Shown: positions 1 to 6,212, counted from the stretch's first letter. The stretch is DNA of 16,952 nt from Nanobdellota archaeon (GCA_018817905.1 JAHISS010000127.1:1-16952), one strand, 5' to 3'. Notes: generated from the letters alone by a model not told the origin. Numbers and translations are program-made.

Positions 1-147
1 AGGCCTTTTTTGAAGGATTTTTTCAAGGGGATGTTTGGCGGCGGTCCTGATGATGGGGGCGAGGGTGATGATAAGTCTGGTGGGGAAGGTGAGATCATGG
101 ATGCGAAGGGTGGAATGAGTGGGAATGTTGTTTTTGTTGGGCGATAG
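1..147 (+). CDS. C-terminal end of a secreted/low-complexity protein (5' partial)
   Basis: Frame 1 is open from the window edge to TAG at 145-147 and encodes 48 residues. It starts with a short amphipathic basic/aromatic stretch (RPFLKDFFKGMF), continues with a Gly/Asp/Glu-rich linker, and ends MSGNVVFVGR. The Gly/Asp composition and the SGNVV ending resemble the tail of the secreted acidic protein at 14104-15153, which has GITGEVV near its C terminus. I infer an exported protein with a disordered acidic tail, but the folded part lies outside the window, so no function can be given. The next gene is convergent. Confidence 0.6.
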   Translation, partial: RPFLKDFFKGMFGGGPDDGGEGDDKSGGEGEIMDAKGGMSGNVVFVGR

Positions 148-229
148 GTGAATTGTAAAAATTATTTAGGAAGATGTTTTGTTGAAGCTTGGTAAAATAG
201 TTGTTTGTTTGATTAAAGACTATCCTTTT

Positions 230-1288
230 TCAGTAAGGCGAACGATTGGTTGGAGCTTGTGGTGAAGAATATATTCCATCTTCAAATACACAATATTCTC
301 CTTCTATTATCATATTCGGCTCGGGACAACACCATTCAGTTCCTTCTACCTCATATGTTCCAGCAGGACATCCGCCTAAAAAACTCACGTCATAACAGTT
401 TCCAACTTCAGCATTTGAATAAATATACTTTAAACAGGAAATATACTTTTCTTGTAATCCTTTGTTATATTGACAGTAAAGGCGGGGAAACATTAAGTCA
501 CTAAGATAGTGGATATCTTGAGCACTATATCCATAATATGGGTCAAAGTAAGGTTCATATGAATGACCAAAACCAAAACCATGCAAAATCTCATGCATTT
601 CTTTTGTAGGAAAAGATGTACAAGTAGTCCAACTCTCTCCCAGTTTAAAGATGTTAACTGAAGAGTTTACTATAACATTTCCAAGAAGGTAATTAGGTCC
701 CCCTTCTCCCAATGCATCAAAATTAAAAGAGAATGTCACATTCTGTATATCAATATAACAAACTTCGTAAATAGTTTTCTCTTCTGTTCTAATCAATGTT
801 CTGGCACTAACAAACCTTTGAGTTTCTATGTTTAGTATTCCTTCTTCATAAGTGCTCAGGCTAGTTTTTGAATAATTAAAAACATGATAACTGCATATTT
901 TATGTTCTTTTAATTTTTCTATTTCTTTTTCTCTGTCTATACAATAAACATCTATGTCCACGTTACCTCCACTCTCAACAAAACTAACATATCCATCCGT
1001 GAGATTTTCTAATATTTCAAAAGAATTCTTAATTGCTCTAAGCTGAATACCTTCACATATTTCTCCATCAATCACTTTATATGTCAGAGGCATATGTCCC
1101 CAGTGTAATTCTTCCACATTGCTAAATTGGTCTTCTATTTGTGTATGGTCGTTTTCTTCTTCTATTAAAGAATCATTATAATTTCCGTAATCATCTGCTG
1201 GATAATCTGATTCTAAAAATAAAAAATAACCACTAACTAAAACAATTAATATAAACCAAATTAGAAGAGTTTTCTTTTTTATCTTCAT
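230..1288 (-). CDS. membrane-anchored metzincin (matrixin-like) metalloprotease
   Basis: A 352-residue protein with a basic N terminus and one hydrophobic segment (about residues 7-25), so probably anchored with the catalytic domain outside. The motif HEILHGFGFGH at 232-242 matches HExxHxxGxxH exactly: His232, His236 and His242 as zinc ligands and Glu233 as general base. SDLMFP at 263-268 supplies the Met-turn residue Met266. The upstream block (PLTYKVID near 67, then VSFVE and DIDVYC) resembles the beta-strand part of matrixin-type domains. There are twelve cysteines; the C-terminal 60 residues are Cys/Pro-rich (Cys298, 307, 320, 321, 333) and suggest disulfides. No classic cysteine-switch propeptide is visible. 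The start is fixed by a TTTAAA box 29 nt upstream. The physiological substrate is unknown. Confidence 0.85.
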   Translation of the reverse strand: MKIKKKTLLIWFILIVLVSGYFLFLESDYPADDYGNYNDSLIEEENDHTQIEDQFSNVEELHWGHMPLTYKVIDGEICEGIQLRAIKNSFEILENLTDGYVSFVESGGNVDIDVYCIDREKEIEKLKEHKICSYHVFNYSKTSLSTYEEGILNIETQRFVSARTLIRTEEKTIYEVCYIDIQNVTFSFNFDALGEGGPNYLLGNVIVNSSVNIFKLGESWTTCTSFPTKEMHEILHGFGFGHSYEPYFDPYYGYSAQDIHYLSDLMFPRLYCQYNKGLQEKYISCLKYIYSNAEVGNCYDVSFLGGCPAGTYEVEGTEWCCPEPNMIIEGEYCVFEDGIYSSPQAPTNRSPY

Positions 1289-1311
1289 CTTAAAATGGGG
1301 TTTTTACATTC

Positions 1312-1317
1312 TTTAAA
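1312..1317 (-). promoter_or_regulatory. TATA box of the metzincin gene
   Basis: TTTAAA lies exactly -29 to -24 from the ATG at 1288, within CAAGGTTTAAAGAATG on the minus strand. This gives the metzincin its own leaderless promoter in the 75-nt gap behind the CAP gene. Confidence 0.7.
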
Positions 1318-1363
1318 CCTTGCTAAAAACGATCATTATGATTATTTGTTTAGTGTTTTAACT

Positions 1364-3280
1364 TTAAACTTCCCCAGGTTGAACGCCGGCCATATTCCAA
1401 TATGCACTGCCCTCTGCAGCAGTATAACATTCGCCTCCCCCACCCAATCCATAAAAATCATTATGCACACCTAAAAACACACAAATTTCATAATAGCAAC
1501 CAATTGCTCCAGAGTTGTGATCATCATATAGCAGGTTATATCTATGTCCCCTGCTTGATAACCAACTATCCAGTGCTTCATCACAATTTCCTGCAACATT
1601 TCCTCTACTGTAATAACTCATTCCTCCAGCGTTTTCCGCAAGATACTCGTTACTTTTAAATCCATAACTAGTTTTCATATTTTCAGGACACTGTCCGGTC
1701 GGAGATGTATGGTCCATATAATTATTTTCTTGCATGTCCTTAGACCTGTCTACAGCTAATTCATATGCTCTGTTATCCCAACTAATTTGTTTTTTTCCAT
1801 AATTGATTCTGATTTCATTTAATTTCTCAAAAGTTTCTTTGCATTCTTCCTCTCTTTCTGGAGGGGTATAGAAAAAATCGCTTTTGTCTGTGTCATCTTC
1901 TGCGTTTGGCAATGAGATATCGTTTAGAGAAGTATCTTTATTTGAAGATAGGTCTGAATAATAACTATTTGTCGAAACTGGTTTTGGCGTAGTAGAAACA
2001 ACTAAGGCACAAGTTGAACCAAAACATGCTAAACCTCCTGTATTGTACTCAGGATTTAGAATAATATTTTTTTCAATAGGATTTATACTCCAACCCTCTA
2101 TAAAAGAATTTATTGCTTCTTTATCCATTGTATCTTTTCCTGAATATGCAAGCGGGAAGCCCACAAGAATCGATACATTATCACCAAGTTTAAATGCTGG
2201 TGTAAAATTTGACCACTTGGCATAATGGCTATTCTCTTTAGCATGTTCCTTAGTTAAAAAAACAGCAAACTGGTAGGACTTTCTATCTTTCTCGATTGGA
2301 ACAATATTATTTTTTCCCCTAATATCATTTATTTGTTGTAGAGCATAATTTGACAAGTCGCTCATTTCTTTAGGCAATCTGTATTCTGGTCTTTCAAAAC
2401 CCAGATTGATTGGAGAAACCTGGTTAAAATCTGTTTCTTCATAATATTTGACAACAGGATTAAAAATATTTATCCCTCCATAACTAAGAGTTATTAACGA
2501 TAAAATAATAATACCAACCAAAATTGAGTATATTATCCAGTGTTTTTGTCTCTTTCCCCAGTTAATAAGTTCTGATATAATAGAATATAATAAGTAGATG
2601 AACAATATTATTACTAAGAGGTAAATTGCGCCCCCAATCTGAAAGATATAAATGACATTTAAATTATTTAACTTAATTAGGTTAGGATATAAAATATTTA
2701 GACTTAATAATGCAATACTAAAGAGAAGTAAAAGATTTGTTACATAATTCATTCTGATATCATAATTATATGGGCTACAAGAACGACTAATTAGCCAGTT
2801 CGAAACTTTTTTAAACAATCCGCGACGCTTTTGTTTTGAGGGTTCATTTATGGGTTCTGGTATTACTTCTGTGGGACTCGCAGGGTTATCGATAGGAAAA
2901 TCTGTTGGGAGTTCTTCTATTTTCCTTAGCCATATTGGAGTATAGGGCAAACATGGATGCCCTCTTTTTTTATGTAATTCTTTAATAAATTTTTGAGCAA
3001 TATATTTATTTTTCGAATAATCCTTCCTATTACCAGCAGGTTTTGGTTTTATATGGTCTTTGCAAAAATATTCTTGGCAGTATGGGCAATCCAATAATCT
3101 TGTTTCTTCTTTGCACGAATAATAAGAACACGACTTATTCTCCTTCGCTTTCTCCTTTTTAGCGTCTTCGTACGCTTCTTTAATATCTTTAGCCAATTCT
3201 TTCGATATTTCTGGGTATGAATAATCCTTGGGATATACTATCTCCATCGTTCCGCCAGTATTTACTTTTACTCTTCCCAT
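1364..3280 (-). CDS. AN1-type zinc finger / transmembrane / tandem CAP (SCP/PR-1) domain protein
   Basis: 638 residues in four parts. (1) An AN1-like zinc finger: Cys51, 56, 65, 68, 73, His76, then after an insertion His108 and Cys110. (2) Three membrane segments at about 178-198, 208-238 and 248-268. (3) A degenerate CAP-like domain, about 305-430, with ALQQINDIR at its start but no clear His/Glu site. (4) A canonical CAP domain, about 480-610: LNEIR, DHTSP with His524, LAEN with Glu549, and SSRGHRYNLL with His579. CAP domains are normally extracellular; AN1 fingers in eukaryotes bind ubiquitin-pathway or chaperone partners. The fusion therefore suggests an inside-to-outside protein, but its role is unknown. 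No TATA box sits at -29, so it is probably co-transcribed with the upstream paralogue 57 nt away. Confidence 0.8.
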   Translation of the reverse strand: MGRVKVNTGGTMEIVYPKDYSYPEISKELAKDIKEAYEDAKKEKAKENKSCSYYSCKEETRLLDCPYCQEYFCKDHIKPKPAGNRKDYSKNKYIAQKFIKELHKKRGHPCLPYTPIWLRKIEELPTDFPIDNPASPTEVIPEPINEPSKQKRRGLFKKVSNWLISRSCSPYNYDIRMNYVTNLLLLFSIALLSLNILYPNLIKLNNLNVIYIFQIGGAIYLLVIILFIYLLYSIISELINWGKRQKHWIIYSILVGIIILSLITLSYGGINIFNPVVKYYEETDFNQVSPINLGFERPEYRLPKEMSDLSNYALQQINDIRGKNNIVPIEKDRKSYQFAVFLTKEHAKENSHYAKWSNFTPAFKLGDNVSILVGFPLAYSGKDTMDKEAINSFIEGWSINPIEKNIILNPEYNTGGLACFGSTCALVVSTTPKPVSTNSYYSDLSSNKDTSLNDISLPNAEDDTDKSDFFYTPPEREEECKETFEKLNEIRINYGKKQISWDNRAYELAVDRSKDMQENNYMDHTSPTGQCPENMKTSYGFKSNEYLAENAGGMSYYSRGNVAGNCDEALDSWLSSRGHRYNLLYDDHNSGAIGCYYEICVFLGVHNDFYGLGGGGECYTAAEGSAYWNMAGVQPGEV

Positions 3281-3337
3281 TTTAATGAATGAATACTCTC
3301 AACTTTGTTTTTGTTTGCTTTGGTCATATTCTTAAGT

Positions 3338-3799
3338 TTAGGTTGGAACGATTTTACAAAATGGACTAATTTGCTTGAAATCTAATGAGTTATAAAAACT
3401 GATAAAAGTGTCAAAAAGAGTAGTTTTATGTCCATTTGCAATTAAGAACAAGATCAATACCAATAACAAAATAATATACCTTATCCAATGTTTTTGACGC
3501 AAATACCAATTAAAAATTTCTATGATTAGCTTATAAGAACAATAAACAAAAAATACAAATGAAGCCACTAATAGAAAACCACCTAGTTGAATAAATAGTA
3601 TCTTTATAGTATTAACTTGTGAAAGATTAAAGTAAACAATCCTCATAAATATGTAAGATATAATTGTTAAAAACAGATAACGTATTGCTTTGTTTATTCT
3701 TTCCCCATACCTATAACTGGGGTGCTCTCTTTTATTTAGCCATCTAACTACTTCATCCATTCGTGACTGAAATTTGCCGTTTGTTCTCATCGCAACCAT
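3338..3799 (-). CDS. three-helix membrane protein, truncated paralogue of the AN1/CAP protein's membrane region
   Basis: 153 residues with three hydrophobic segments (about 43-62, 68-95 and 105-123). Most of its length aligns by eye with residues about 156-291 of the next gene. Shared landmarks are VxxWL near the start, a PxYxY patch, WxxRQKHWIxYxIL after the second helix, and DFxQxSP at the end. It stops just where the CAP region would begin and has no AN1 finger. It has its own TTTAAA box at the standard distance, so it looks expressed. It may be a stand-alone membrane subunit, or the remnant of a duplicated full-length copy. No enzymatic motif is visible. Confidence 0.75.
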   Translation of the reverse strand: MVAMRTNGKFQSRMDEVVRWLNKREHPSYRYGERINKAIRYLFLTIISYIFMRIVYFNLSQVNTIKILFIQLGGFLLVASFVFFVYCSYKLIIEIFNWYLRQKHWIRYIILLLVLILFLIANGHKTTLFDTFISFYNSLDFKQISPFCKIVPT

Positions 3800-3822
3800 A
3801 ATTTTTTGTGGAGTTATTGCCT

Positions 3823-3828
3823 TTTAAA
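3823..3828 (-). promoter_or_regulatory. TATA box of the 153-residue membrane protein gene
   Basis: TTTAAA at exactly -29 to -24 from the ATG at 3799. It probably also drives the AN1/CAP gene, which follows after 57 nt without a box of its own. Confidence 0.7.
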
Positions 3829-4020
3829 CTTTGCTATTTGTTACTACTTTTAAGAAACATTAAATCTTAATACCCCTCACTCACAAGAGTTGAAGTTATT
3901 CCAAAACGCCCCCTTTTCATGATATTAGTATGTGCGTTAGGTTTTTATTCTTTCCTAAAAACGGTTGTTTTCGAATTAACGGATTTTTTCAATTCACCCT
4001 CTAAGCATAACGAAATAAAA

Positions 4021-4042
4021 AAATCCCTCCACCAAAGTCGAA
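4021..4042 (-). repeat. imperfect copy of the tRNA-Tyr 3' end
   Basis: On the plus strand, 4021-4042 matches 4193-4215 (the acceptor and T-loop end of tRNA-Tyr plus its flank) with about three substitutions and one single-base gap. The shared core is AATCCC-CCACCAA and TCGAA. The remaining tRNA body is absent: the five bases that should form the other half of the T stem do not pair. It is a decayed tRNA fragment or the footprint of a tRNA-targeting integration or duplication. Confidence 0.5.
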
Positions 4043-4074
4043 TGTACGACTTTCTTTAGAAAAGAAAGTTGTAC
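4035..4074. other. two overlapping, mutually exclusive stem-loops
   Basis: Stem A pairs 4035-4041 with 4048-4054 (7 bp, AAAGTCG, 6-nt loop). Stem B pairs 4044-4056 with 4062-4074 (13 bp including one G-T wobble, 5-nt loop). They share 4044-4054 and cannot form together. Stem B is the more stable. No gene is close enough to assign a regulatory role. Confidence 0.5.
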
Positions 4075-4095
4075 GCATCAAAGAAACTATGATAG

Positions 4096-4112
4096 GATTC
4101 ACTTCGTGAATC
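4096..4112. other. perfect 7-bp stem-loop
   Basis: GATTCAC at 4096-4102 pairs with GTGAATC at 4106-4112 around a TTC loop. There is no following T-run on either strand, so it is not an obvious terminator. Confidence 0.45.
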
Positions 4113-4171
4113 TTGTTTGTCCGCCCAAACTGTTTGTGTTTGCACGAGTGAGAGCCTTGGAGAATAAAATG

Positions 4172-4190
4172 GGGGCTGTTCCACAGCCCC
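4172..4190 (-). terminator. hairpin terminator-like element downstream of tRNA-Tyr
   Basis: GGGGCTGT and ACAGCCCC form a perfect 8-bp stem with a 3-nt loop. On the minus strand it begins 6 nt after the tRNA discriminator base and is followed by CATTTTATT. It could end the tRNA transcript or shield its 3' end from exonuclease. Confidence 0.55.
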
Positions 4191-4195
4191 AATAA

Positions 4196-4344
4196 TCCCC
4201 CCACCAAGGATCGAACTTGGGATCTTCCGGGTTCTGCTTTGCAGTCCGCAAGGAACGGCTAATTACGTTTCATCCTTTTCCTCATTAAGAGGAATGTCAA
4301 CGCTATTCTACAGCCGGACGCTCTAGCCACTGAGCTATGGAGGG
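4196..4344 (-). tRNA. trnY: tRNA-Tyr (GTA), with a 76-nt intron
   Basis: The minus strand folds as a tRNA. The acceptor stem is CCCTCCA/TGGGGGG (one T-G wobble) with discriminator A at 4196; T8 A9; D arm GCTC/GAGC; anticodon stem TCCGG/CCGGA; variable loop AGATC; T arm CCAAG/CTTGG with loop TTCGATC. After splicing the anticodon loop is CTGTAGC, anticodon GTA. C1:G72 is the archaeal/eukaryotic tyrosine identity pair. Exon 1 is 4344-4308 and exon 2 is 4231-4196, giving 73 nt mature. No CCA is encoded. A TTTAAA box lies at -29 to -24 from C1, so there is at most about one nucleotide of 5' leader. Confidence 0.93.
4232..4307 (-). other. archaeal tRNA intron (bulge-helix-bulge) in tRNA-Tyr
   Basis: A 76-nt insertion sits at the canonical position between bases 37 and 38. 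CTGT of the anticodon loop pairs with GCAG at the intron 3' end as the 4-bp central helix. It is flanked by 3-nt bulges AGA and AAC; cutting after the second base of each gives precise exons. The inner helix is weak. The intron contains a 6-bp hairpin (TTCCTC/GAGGAA) and a competing CTGC-AAA-GCAG hairpin. No C/D guide boxes or ORF are convincing. Confidence 0.8.
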
Positions 4345-4367
4345 CGATTATTGAAGTAGATGTTTGT

Positions 4368-4373
4368 TTTAAA
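4368..4373 (-). promoter_or_regulatory. TATA box of tRNA-Tyr
   Basis: TTTAAA within CTTTTAAAACA on the minus strand, at -29 to -24 from tRNA nucleotide 1. This is the same register the protein genes use relative to their start codons, so initiation is expected at C1 or at the purine G-1 (4345). Confidence 0.7.
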
Positions 4374-4523
4374 AGTTTTTGGTTGCGTTAGCTTTAGTAA
4401 TTTCCTCCACCTTCTCAATGTTATCCAACAATCCCTACTTTTTCATGATTTGAAATTAGAAAGTTACTTGGTATTAAAGTCCTGATTGCGATTATTTTAA
4501 TCGGAAACAAATCCCAACAGCTT

Positions 4524-4577
4524 GCTCCTTGGTAAATGCCGCCGCCCCGCTTTAGGATTATCATATAAACCAGGAGC
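4524..4577 (+). ncRNA. candidate structured small RNA
   Basis: TTTTAA at 4495-4500 predicts initiation at 4524, 29 nt from the first T. Position 4524 is the first base of a long-range stem: GCTCCTTGGT (4524-4533) pairs with ACCAGGAGC (4569-4577), 9 bp with one bulged T. The enclosed segment is GC-rich (4538-4551) in an AT-rich neighbourhood. It is not a tRNA (no T-loop) and has no clear C/D or H/ACA boxes. It rests on promoter register plus pairing only. Confidence 0.3.
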
Positions 4578-4650
4578 GATAGGGATATGTGTTGTTGATA
4601 ATGACTGTCTTTTGATTTTACTTGTTGTGATTGGGAGCTTTAGTTTTTTG

Positions 4651-4980
4651 TCAATATCTCAATGCCGGACTTCCTTCCCTGATTCTTGGTATAATTATCG
4701 GAATTCTTTCTTTTTCTAGTTCAATTTCAATTGCGTCCATATTTCTAAAATTAATTACTTCAACTTTTATTTTACTTATTCTTGTTAGAGAGATTATTTT
4801 TTTCATCAGTTTAGATAAAACTTCAGAAGCGTTGAGGATTTGGATGGCAATTAATTTTTCATCTTTATCAAAATCAAATACAAAATTGCCAATTTCTACT
4901 GCTCCTGCAGATTTAGAGCCATCTAAAAACATAAACAAATCATCATTATCTTCGTCATAACTTATTTTGAACTCTTCCAT
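4651..4980 (-). CDS. DUF2283 family protein, putative antitoxin-like partner
   Basis: 109 residues. The N-terminal half fits DUF2283: KISYDEDND near the start, a central VFDFDKDEKLIAI strand pair and the diagnostic ILNAS at about 48-52. DUF2283 proteins are often found beside DUF4258 or RelE-like genes and are suspected antitoxins; the function is unproven. The C-terminal about 45 residues are a charged extension beyond the usual domain length. The start codon follows GAAAGG with a 5-nt spacer and has no TATA box in register, so it is translated from an internal site in the operon map / DUF4258-like / DUF2283. It overlaps the end of the DUF4258-like frame by 19 nt. Confidence 0.75.
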   Translation of the reverse strand: MEEFKISYDEDNDDLFMFLDGSKSAGAVEIGNFVFDFDKDEKLIAIQILNASEVLSKLMKKIISLTRISKIKVEVINFRNMDAIEIELEKERIPIIIPRIREGSPALRY

Positions 4981-5297
4981 TTTTTCCTTTCAATAGTGCT
5001 TTGCCATTTTCTGTTTATACTAATAATTGTAACTATAACAAGCTTTTTATTTGTTACTATAATATATCTATGATAAAAATTATCAGAGTAAGCGAAATAG
5101 CAGTCATATTTCTTTTCACTTGAATTTTTGGTTTTTTGTTCTTCAAAATAAACTAATTTTTATGGATTGGTAATATTTTCTTTTACTTCTTCAACGTTGA
5201 TTTCTCTTACATACGCCTGCATATCTGCATGACTTGTGATTTTTATGTCTTCTTTTTTGTAGGTTCTCAGTTTTTGTTTTAATTCATCAAGATTCAT
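4962..5297 (-). pseudogene. DUF4258-like (putative RelE-like toxin) gene interrupted by an in-frame TAA
   Basis: ATG at 5297 begins 1 nt after the map stop codon. The first 45 codons encode MNLDELKQKL... with a SHADMQAYVREINVEEVKENI segment ending in NP. A TAA follows at 5160-5162, then the same frame stays open for 65 codons to TAA at 4962-4964. The downstream part reads KLVYFEEQK, KYDCYFAYSDNFYHRYIIV and ITII..NRKWQ. Together these match the DUF4258 layout: HAxxR-like helix, NPxxLVYxEE, YxxYFxxSDN strands and a terminal RKWQ. One base change (TAA to GAA or AAA) restores an 111-codon gene. The intact neighbour is DUF2283, its usual partner. Options are a disabled toxin, stop-codon readthrough, or a sequence error. 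Confidence 0.75.
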
Positions 5298-5298
5298 T

Positions 5299-6183
5299 TT
5301 AAGTCGTAACAATTTTTTCTTTCTCTGTCAAGATGACTGTGTGTTCTGCTTGGGCGACTGGTTTTCTTTGGGTTTCTACGAGTTGGGAATATTGGTGAAT
5401 CACTTGGGCTTCTTCGAGGCGTTTTAGTGCGAGCAGGGCGCGTGTTGTGAATTTTTTGACAAGCCAGCGTGAACAGAATGGCAGAGTTTTGAATTCTTGT
5501 TTGATGTAGGCAAGGACTTCTCGCGCGAATGAATCTCTGACTTGGGTTTCTTTTTCTAAGTTGTAGATTCCCGACGGTTTGCCGTCCTTGACTTTTCCTG
5601 AACCAGAAGTTGCGAACGGTTCGATTGCAAAACTGCCTTCTCCGATTTCAAAGTCTTGGGAGTTGTTGTAGTTTGGAATTGTTATTCCGCTGTGGAGGTC
5701 GTATTGCGAAACAGAATGTCCGGAGAGATTTATGATTGGCTGGAATTTTCTCGACGTTATTTCTTTTTCTATTTTTGCTCCGATTTCTCTTAGCTTTGTT
5801 TTTGTGGAAATGTTTTCAAGTGCAGAGTTGAGTGCTGCTTCTGCTGCTTGGATTAGTTTTTTGTTTTCTTCAGAGTTTTCCAAGTCTAATGAAAATGCTG
5901 TGTCTGCTATGTAACCGTCAACGTGGACGCCGATGTCGACTTTTAGCAAACCAGAGGCAAGGGTTTCGTCGTTGAACGCTGGAGTTGAGTGCGCTGCGAC
6001 TTCGTTTATTGAAAGATTTATTGGGAAGGCAGGTTTAGCCCCGAGCTCTTCGATTTTAGCGTCGATTTTGTTTGCTATTTTCAGAAGAGGAACGTCTTTT
6101 TTTATTATTTCTCTAGCAAATTCCTTTACTTTTTTAGCGATTTCTCCTGCGTTGGTTAGTTTTTGAATTTCGTCTTTTTCCAT
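5299..6183 (-). CDS. map: methionine aminopeptidase, type II (archaeal)
   Basis: This enzyme removes the initiator methionine from nascent proteins using two metal ions. The 294-residue length is normal for the archaeal type. The five metal ligands are present: Asp83, Asp94, His156, Glu188 and Glu280. His65 (AAHSTP) matches the conserved substrate-facing histidine. A helical insertion at about 205-275 before the last ligand distinguishes type II from type I. TTTAAT at -29 to -24 supports the ATG at 6183 and a leaderless mRNA. It is the first gene of an operon with the DUF4258-like (1-nt gap) and DUF2283 genes. The pairing with a toxin/antitoxin-like module is probably just transcriptional. 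Confidence 0.95.
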   Translation of the reverse strand: MEKDEIQKLTNAGEIAKKVKEFAREIIKKDVPLLKIANKIDAKIEELGAKPAFPINLSINEVAAHSTPAFNDETLASGLLKVDIGVHVDGYIADTAFSLDLENSEENKKLIQAAEAALNSALENISTKTKLREIGAKIEKEITSRKFQPIINLSGHSVSQYDLHSGITIPNYNNSQDFEIGEGSFAIEPFATSGSGKVKDGKPSGIYNLEKETQVRDSFAREVLAYIKQEFKTLPFCSRWLVKKFTTRALLALKRLEEAQVIHQYSQLVETQRKPVAQAEHTVILTEKEKIVTT

Positions 6184-6206
6184 GTTATAATTAAATTAGC
6201 GGCATT

Positions 6207-6212
6207 ATTAAA
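6207..6212 (-). promoter_or_regulatory. TATA box of map
   Basis: TTTAAT at -29 to -24 from the map ATG, within the 130-nt divergent gap shared with the lipoprotein gene. Confidence 0.6.

Larger units (their letters stand above)
3800..4195. other. gene-free 396-nt stretch with hairpins and a tRNA-like fragment
   Basis: No credible protein gene is visible. The 67-residue frame on the minus strand runs into tRNA-Tyr and has no promoter. The stretch holds three stem-loops between 4035 and 4112, a terminator-like hairpin at 4172-4190, and a segment at 4021-4042 resembling the 3' end of tRNA-Tyr. The part nearest the membrane-protein gene carries that gene's promoter. Confidence 0.6.
4345..4650. 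other. 306-nt gap with the tRNA promoter and a possible small RNA
   Basis: Apart from the tRNA-Tyr TATA box and the candidate RNA at 4524-4577, nothing clear is seen. Frames on both strands stay open around 4500-4650 because stops are rare there. None has a TATA box in register, a ribosome-binding site or a recognisable family. Confidence 0.5.

Noticed and set aside
4001..4207. 68-codon minus-strand open frame
   Set aside because: It starts inside tRNA-Tyr, crosses the terminator-like hairpin and the tRNA-like repeat, and has no promoter or family.
4236..4307. C/D or H/ACA guide RNA within the tRNA-Tyr intron
   Set aside because: GGATGAA is only a partial C box, and no D box or ACA is properly placed.
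4383..4456. Short minus-strand frame reading LLDNIEKVEEITKANATKNF after ATG-AAA-AAG-TAG
   Set aside because: It looks peptide-like but is only about 20 codons, is preceded by an in-frame stop, and has no promoter in register.
4497..4655. Open minus-strand frame after the DUF2283 gene (contains APGLYDNPKAGRRH)
   Set aside because: It has no start codon, promoter or ribosome-binding site. A frameshifted extension of DUF2283 is conceivable but nothing in the family calls for it.
4522..4960. Plus-strand open frames opposite the DUF2283 gene
   Set aside because: They are antisense shadows of a gene with family support; the proteins are hydrophobic nonsense without promoters.
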